From Corynebacterium glyciniphilum AJ 3170 (GTDB taxonomy: Bacteria > Actinomycetota > Actinomycetes > Mycobacteriales > Mycobacteriaceae): 64,000 nt of DNA. The notes under the pieces were generated by a model. The model was not told where the DNA came from. It ran no database searches and saw only the letters and a program-made list of their open reading frames with translations. The number at the start of each line of letters is the position of its first letter. The stretch's first letter is position 1. A program made the translations under genes and the position numbers. Of this stretch, positions 60,276 through 64,000 are shown piece by piece. The stretch is from contig NZ_CP006842.1 in the NCBI RefSeq assembly GCF_000626675.1, positions 3,038,001 to 3,102,000 of the forward strand, read 5' to 3'.

Positions 60276-60545
60276 TCACAGCAACGAGAACTCGTCCCTC
60301 TCTCCGCGCGCATCACGTTCAAGCCGTTTCTTCCGGTACCGACGGAAGAAGACATAGTTCATTACGAAGAAGCCGACCAGATACCCCGCGCCCGTCGCGA
60401 CTAGGTTCCCGTCCGTGACCAGGTACATCACCGCAGCCAGCACCACACCAAGTGCTCCGTCAATGAACGTCGTGTTGTACAGGGACTTCCGGTACAGCAC
60501 GTCATCCGACTTCACGCCCGTGGTGAGGTACTGCCAGTAGTTCAT
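60276..60545 (-). CDS. Small two-helix membrane protein
   Basis: An 89-residue protein: an N-terminal amphipathic part (YWQYLTTGVKSDDVLYRKSL), two hydrophobic helices (ALGVVLAAVMYLVTDG; GAGYLVGFFVMNYVFF) and a strongly basic tail (RRYRKKRLERDARGE). No family recognised. It lies alone between the lipoprotein and the SpoU-YhhN-pyrE operon on the same strand. Confidence 0.7.
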   Translation of the reverse strand: MNYWQYLTTGVKSDDVLYRKSLYNTTFIDGALGVVLAAVMYLVTDGNLVATGAGYLVGFFVMNYVFFRRYRKKRLERDARGERDEFSLL

Positions 60546-60587
60546 GGCAGCGATGCTAACAACCCGTCGATACGTACGGCACCCTGG

Positions 60588-61271
60588 TCACCACGCATCC
60601 CCCAGGTCCGCGTGCTGGCGGACCCAGGCGTGCATGGCGATACCGGCGGCGACCCCGGCGTTGATCGATCTCGTCGAGCCGAACTGGGCGATCGACACCG
60701 TCAACGCCGCAGCGTCCTGCGCCTGGGCCGTCACCCCCGGGCCCTCCTGGCCGAACAGCAGCAGGCACCGCTCCGGCAGCCGAGCGGTCTCCAGCGGCAC
60801 CGAACCCGGGGTGTTGTCCACCGCCACCACCGTCAGCTCATGCTCCCGCGCGTAGTCAGTCACCGACTCCGTGTCCACATGGTGCATCAAGTGCTGGTAA
60901 CGGTCGGTGACCATCGCACCACGACGGTTCCACCGCTTACGCCCCACGATATGCACCGTGTCCACCGCGAACGCATTCGCCGTGCGCACCACGGTGCCGA
61001 TGTTCGAGTCGTTCTCGAAGTTCTCGATCGCGATGTGCAGCTTGTGCCGTCGGGCGTCGATGTCCGCGACGATCGACTCCAACCGCCAGTAACGGTAGCC
61101 GTCGACGACATTGCGCCGGTCGCCGTTCTCCAGCAGCTCCGGGTCGAAATGGGCGTCCTCGGGCAACGGGATGCCCGGGTACTCCTCACCCCACGGGCCG
61201 ACGCCGACCGGATGATCGAACCACTCCGTCGGGCCCCGGCCGGGTGACTGCTCTGCCGGCTCCCCACTCAC
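60588..61271 (-). CDS. SpoU (TrmH)-family RNA 2'-O-methyltransferase
   Basis: A 227-residue SPOUT-class enzyme with a trefoil-knot fold. Motif 1 is IENFENDSNIGTVVRTANAF (Asn, Arg of the active site), motif 2 LLLFGQEGPGVTAQAQD, and motif 3 IAQFGSTRSINAGVAAGIAM. It methylates a ribose 2'-OH of tRNA or rRNA with SAM. GTG 61271 overlaps the YhhN gene's stop (GTGA). It is part of an overlapping unit with YhhN and pyrE. Confidence 0.93.
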   Translation of the reverse strand: MSGEPAEQSPGRGPTEWFDHPVGVGPWGEEYPGIPLPEDAHFDPELLENGDRRNVVDGYRYWRLESIVADIDARRHKLHIAIENFENDSNIGTVVRTANAFAVDTVHIVGRKRWNRRGAMVTDRYQHLMHHVDTESVTDYAREHELTVVAVDNTPGSVPLETARLPERCLLLFGQEGPGVTAQAQDAAALTVSIAQFGSTRSINAGVAAGIAMHAWVRQHADLGDAW

Positions 61272-61996
61272 TTCTTCCGCCCCGCCTGCCCGGTCTTCGC
61301 CGTATGCCCCGTCAGCCCCTCGACGATCAGCAGCTGCGCCGCCACATACGTCGCCATGACCAGGCCGTCCACCAGCCCGTCGAGCCGCTGCACCACCGGG
61401 GACCCACCACGCAAGAACGCCAGGCGCGCCAGGATCAGACCGTCCGACAGGACGAACAGATTGCCGCCAAGGCCGAGCCCGGACAGGTCCGCCGACGAAC
61501 CGTCCGTACGCGCCCCCGGGTCCGCGGCCAGCACCGACGTCGCCGCCAACGCCGTGCCGTAGCCGGCGGCAGCAGGAAGAGCCGCGCGTGCACCCGTCGC
61601 CGCGGTGACGATCCCCGAGGCGAGCACCGGCGCGCGCAGCACCAGCGTCGAGCGACGCGGTCGATAGCCCCGGCGCCACAGCTCGCTGATGTAGGCCACC
61701 TGGTTCACGCTGAACGCGGCGGACCCCAGGTTGAGGTTGCGGGCGCGCACGGACGCATCGTCGCTACGGCCGTCCTTCCCCATGAGGATCACATCGCCCA
61801 GTAGGCCACCGGCAAGCCCGGCGAGCACCACGGGCAGACGGGCACCGCGGGAGGCCCGGGAGCACGCATGAGCACCCAGCAGCGGCATCAGCGCGGGCTT
61901 GACCACCCTGGTCACCCGGTCGCCGCGACGTCCCGCCGCAGCGGCCGCCACCGACACCGCACCGACGGCAAGGTACGCCGCCCGCCAGAACCGCAT
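61268..61996 (-). CDS. YhhN/TMEM86-family membrane protein (lysoplasmalogenase-like)
   Basis: A 242-residue protein with about seven to eight hydrophobic helices. The YhhN pattern shows as VVKPALMPLL near the N-terminus, GLLGDVILM (Asp in the membrane), and LFVLSDGLILARLAF later on. Eukaryotic TMEM86 members hydrolyse lysoplasmalogen; bacterial role is uncertain. Its start shares one base with the pyrE stop (TGATG) and its end overlaps the SpoU start. Confidence 0.88.
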   Translation of the reverse strand: MRFWRAAYLAVGAVSVAAAAAGRRGDRVTRVVKPALMPLLGAHACSRASRGARLPVVLAGLAGGLLGDVILMGKDGRSDDASVRARNLNLGSAAFSVNQVAYISELWRRGYRPRRSTLVLRAPVLASGIVTAATGARAALPAAAGYGTALAATSVLAADPGARTDGSSADLSGLGLGGNLFVLSDGLILARLAFLRGGSPVVQRLDGLVDGLVMATYVAAQLLIVEGLTGHTAKTGQAGRKK

Positions 61997-62547
61997 CAGG
62001 CCAGGCCCAGATCTTCCAGGCCGAGCAGGCTGCGGTACTCCACGCCCTCGGCCTCGATGACGTCCTTTGCACCGGTCGCACGGTCCACCACGGTGGCTAC
62101 ACCCACCACGGTCGCCCCCGCTTCACGGACGGCGGCGACGGCCGTCAGCGGCGAGTTTCCGGTCGTGGTGGTGTCTTCGACGACGAGCACGCGCTTACCT
62201 TCGATGTCCGGCCCTTCGATACGGCGCTGCATGCCGTGCTTCTTGGTCTCCTTGCGCACCACGAAGGAGTCGACGTTCTCACCGGCGTGCATCACGGCAG
62301 TGGCCACCGGGTCCGCGCCCAGGGTCAGCCCACCGACGGAGACGTAGTCCCAGTCGGCGGTGAGCTCGCGCAGCAGCTCACCGATCAGCGCCGAGGACTC
62401 GCGGTGCAAGGTGGCCCGCCGCAGGTCCACGTAGTAGTCGGCCTCTTTGCCGGAGGACAGTGTCACCCGGCCGTGGACAACAGCGAGGTCGGTGACCAGC
62501 TCGGCGAGGCGCTTCAACTTGTCGGCGTTGACGGTGGGCGTGCTCAT
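61996..62547 (-). CDS. pyrE: Orotate phosphoribosyltransferase
   Basis: A 183-residue cytosolic enzyme that joins orotate and PRPP to OMP in pyrimidine synthesis. The PRPP loop is RVLVVEDTTTTGNSPLTAV, orotate-binding residues lie in VTLSSGKEADYYVDLRRATL, and the flexible loop is FVVRKETKKHGMQRRIEG. Length is typical of the actinobacterial form. It leads a run of overlapping genes with YhhN and SpoU. Confidence 0.97.
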   Translation of the reverse strand: MSTPTVNADKLKRLAELVTDLAVVHGRVTLSSGKEADYYVDLRRATLHRESSALIGELLRELTADWDYVSVGGLTLGADPVATAVMHAGENVDSFVVRKETKKHGMQRRIEGPDIEGKRVLVVEDTTTTGNSPLTAVAAVREAGATVVGVATVVDRATGAKDVIEAEGVEYRSLLGLEDLGLA

Positions 62548-62604
62548 GGAGGCGTCCTTACGTGTTTCAGACTGTGGCGGGTACTGCTGTGGATCTTACG
62601 GGGT

Positions 62605-63999
62605 TCAGTTGTCCTCGGGATCAACGACCTCGGCGTCGACCTCCGGATAGTCGGCCTGCTCACCGGACTCGCCTGCATGACGTGCATGCCGCGCCGACGG
62701 CGCACGGTGACGCCCCCCGGACGCCGGACCCGCTGCCCCACCGATGATGTCGACCTCGGCGGAGGTGGTGCCGGCTGAGTCCTCATCATCACCGAAGATG
62801 GTGGAACGCTGGTCGGCCGCACGGATCACCCGTGGGCCGCCCCCCGAGGCCGTCCGACTGTGCTCCGGATCTTCCCCGACGGCCGGAATCGGATCCGCAT
62901 CGACGGCCTCCTCATCCTCCTCATCGGGGAAACCCGAAATGTCGCCCATCGTCTGACTTTCCGAGCGGGTCGGGAAATCGACCGGCGTGGTCGAACGCTC
63001 CATCCGGGGCCGGTCTACGCCCACGTCCCCGTCCGGATGGTTCTCTGCGGAGGTCTCGTCCACCCCGTCCGCCTCGTCGGGCGTGGACTCCGGTGGCGCC
63101 GTGTCCGGCACCGCGCGCAGGTGGCCCCGCTGAGCCGGCGCTTCGTCCTGCGACTCCTGCTCCTGTGCCTCCCCGGCGTGCTCCTCGACGACGGCCGCTT
63201 CCACCGTGCCGCGCACGCGCGGACGGGTCGGATCGGCGTTGGTCATGTCCAGCTCCTGCGAGGTCACCCGCGGAGGGAGCACACGGGACGCCGCCACCAG
63301 TGCACGACCCTGCACAATCACGTGGTCCCAGATCGGCGGGTCCGTGCGCCGGGCCATCTTCATCGCGACCCACGTTGTACTGAACGCGATATCCGACACC
63401 GAACCGGCCAGCGCGTGCAGGGACGCATCGACGCGACTGTCGAGCATCCGGTCGAGCGCCCGGTTGTCCGAGGAGTACCCCGTGTACGGGGGCCGGTCGC
63501 ACAGTTCGGAATGTCGCATCCCCGCCGGCATCGCCGCCCCGTCGGACAGGTGCACCTGCACCGGGGAGAACACCTCACGGCGCAGCGCCACCACGGTGAT
63601 CCCGTTGACCTCGGCAAGGTGGAACTGGTGGCCGCCGGTGAACCCGGAGACCAGGTCACGGGCCACGGTGGTGGCCGACCCTGCGGCGGCATCAGCCCTG
63701 ATCAGCGTCATCAGGCTGTCCGGCCACTCCCCCGGCAGGTAGCGGTCCTCCTTGGCGTACTCGTAGCCGTGGGACTGCGCCCACTGCCGGCGTGCACGCC
63801 GCCCGGCAAACAGGCCGTTGGAGGACGTCTCGGACGCCGGTGACGCGGTGTCGTCTGCCTCGTCAACCCCGCTGGCCACGTCCTGACGGGACGCCGGGAT
63901 CGGTTCCCCGACCGGCGCCGCACCCGGCGCAGGATCAGCGGGGACGTCCGCCTCCGTGACCACGTTCTCCAGCTCAGGTGCGGGCTCGGGGTCGGACAC
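62605..63999 (-). CDS. Actinobacterial protein with disordered acidic tail (start at window edge)
   Basis: A protein of at least 464 residues. The N-terminal ~50 residues are Pro/Glu-rich, followed by a folded part with GRRARRQWAQSHGYEYAKED, FHLAEVNGITVVALRREVFS and WVAMKMARRTDPPIW. The last ~230 residues are a low-complexity acidic/Pro-rich tail, probably disordered. Start is read as GTG 63999, only one base from the edge, so it may begin further out. It is upstream of pyrE on the same strand. The folded region looks like the conserved hypothetical found beside pyrE in corynebacteria; function unknown. Confidence 0.72.
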   Translation of the reverse strand: MSDPEPAPELENVVTEADVPADPAPGAAPVGEPIPASRQDVASGVDEADDTASPASETSSNGLFAGRRARRQWAQSHGYEYAKEDRYLPGEWPDSLMTLIRADAAAGSATTVARDLVSGFTGGHQFHLAEVNGITVVALRREVFSPVQVHLSDGAAMPAGMRHSELCDRPPYTGYSSDNRALDRMLDSRVDASLHALAGSVSDIAFSTTWVAMKMARRTDPPIWDHVIVQGRALVAASRVLPPRVTSQELDMTNADPTRPRVRGTVEAAVVEEHAGEAQEQESQDEAPAQRGHLRAVPDTAPPESTPDEADGVDETSAENHPDGDVGVDRPRMERSTTPVDFPTRSESQTMGDISGFPDEEDEEAVDADPIPAVGEDPEHSRTASGGGPRVIRAADQRSTIFGDDEDSAGTTSAEVDIIGGAAGPASGGRHRAPSARHARHAGESGEQADYPEVDAEVVDPEDN

Positions 64000-64000
64000 A

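Noticed and set aside
1..64000. CRISPR array, rRNA, tRNA or prophage structural genes
   Set aside because: No regularly spaced repeats, no cloverleaf or rRNA-like sequence, and no capsid/tail/terminase motifs were noticed on reading.

Overview
The window is high-GC actinobacterial chromosome, most likely from a high-GC Corynebacterium. The evidence is the pairing of class II aldolase fba with a DUF3151 gene, purA with a divergent conserved gene nearby, a SpoU methyltransferase-YhhN-pyrE run of overlapping genes, GTG/TTG starts, overlapping start/stop junctions and at least two probable leaderless promoters. The genus call rests on gene content and remembered synteny; no 16S or marker alignment was possible.

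Layout. 1-6.3 kb: a lipid-catabolic cluster (TetR regulator, SDR, acyl-CoA dehydrogenase, APH-type kinase) convergent with an acyl-CoA ligase across a 30-bp-stem terminator. Two copies of a 14-bp palindrome sit upstream of the regulator and of the SDR. 6.4-13.7 kb: small export protein, nucleoside hydrolase, a zinc-less oxidoreductase, an alkyltransferase-like DNA-repair protein, two acetyltransferases and purA. 13.7-18.9 kb: FUSC protein, then a TetR regulator with a 34-bp palindromic operator driving a DHA2-type drug exporter, a DUF1345 protein and an HSL-type esterase. 18.9-19.8 kb: a HicAB-like toxin-antitoxin cassette bracketed by a 47-bp direct repeat made from the junction of the two flanking genes. 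19.8-24.2 kb: a conserved block (exo/endonuclease, DUF3151, fba, GH76, DUF1707).

From about 24.3 to 60.5 kb the content is accessory. It holds an ABC exporter with its own two-component system, a long-chain acyl-CoA ligase, a methyltransferase, an arginase-like enzyme, several visibly decaying genes (MmyB-like regulator, Excalibur-domain protein, MerR/peroxiredoxin pair), VapBC, a 2-oxoglutarate oxygenase with an NCS2 nucleobase permease, an AbiEi antitoxin next to a truncated toxin, and a two-component system whose kinase ends at a degenerate IS256-type element.

Directly after the IS lies the most interesting block, 51.2-58.7 kb, with visibly lower GC. It carries a three-gene ABC-three-component (ABC-3C) conflict system (REase-like effector, MC6-like middle component, DUF2326 ATPase), an HNH nuclease remnant, a mini-nucleotidyltransferase, a DUF4062 protein and a HIRAN-like protein with a 49-residue membrane protein. 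I read this as a defence island. Core genes (lipoprotein, SpoU, YhhN, pyrE) resume at about 59.4 kb, so the fba-pyrE interval looks like an insertion hot spot.

I saw no rRNA, tRNA or CRISPR array. Starts were chosen from ribosome-binding sites, overlaps with neighbours or promoter position where possible.
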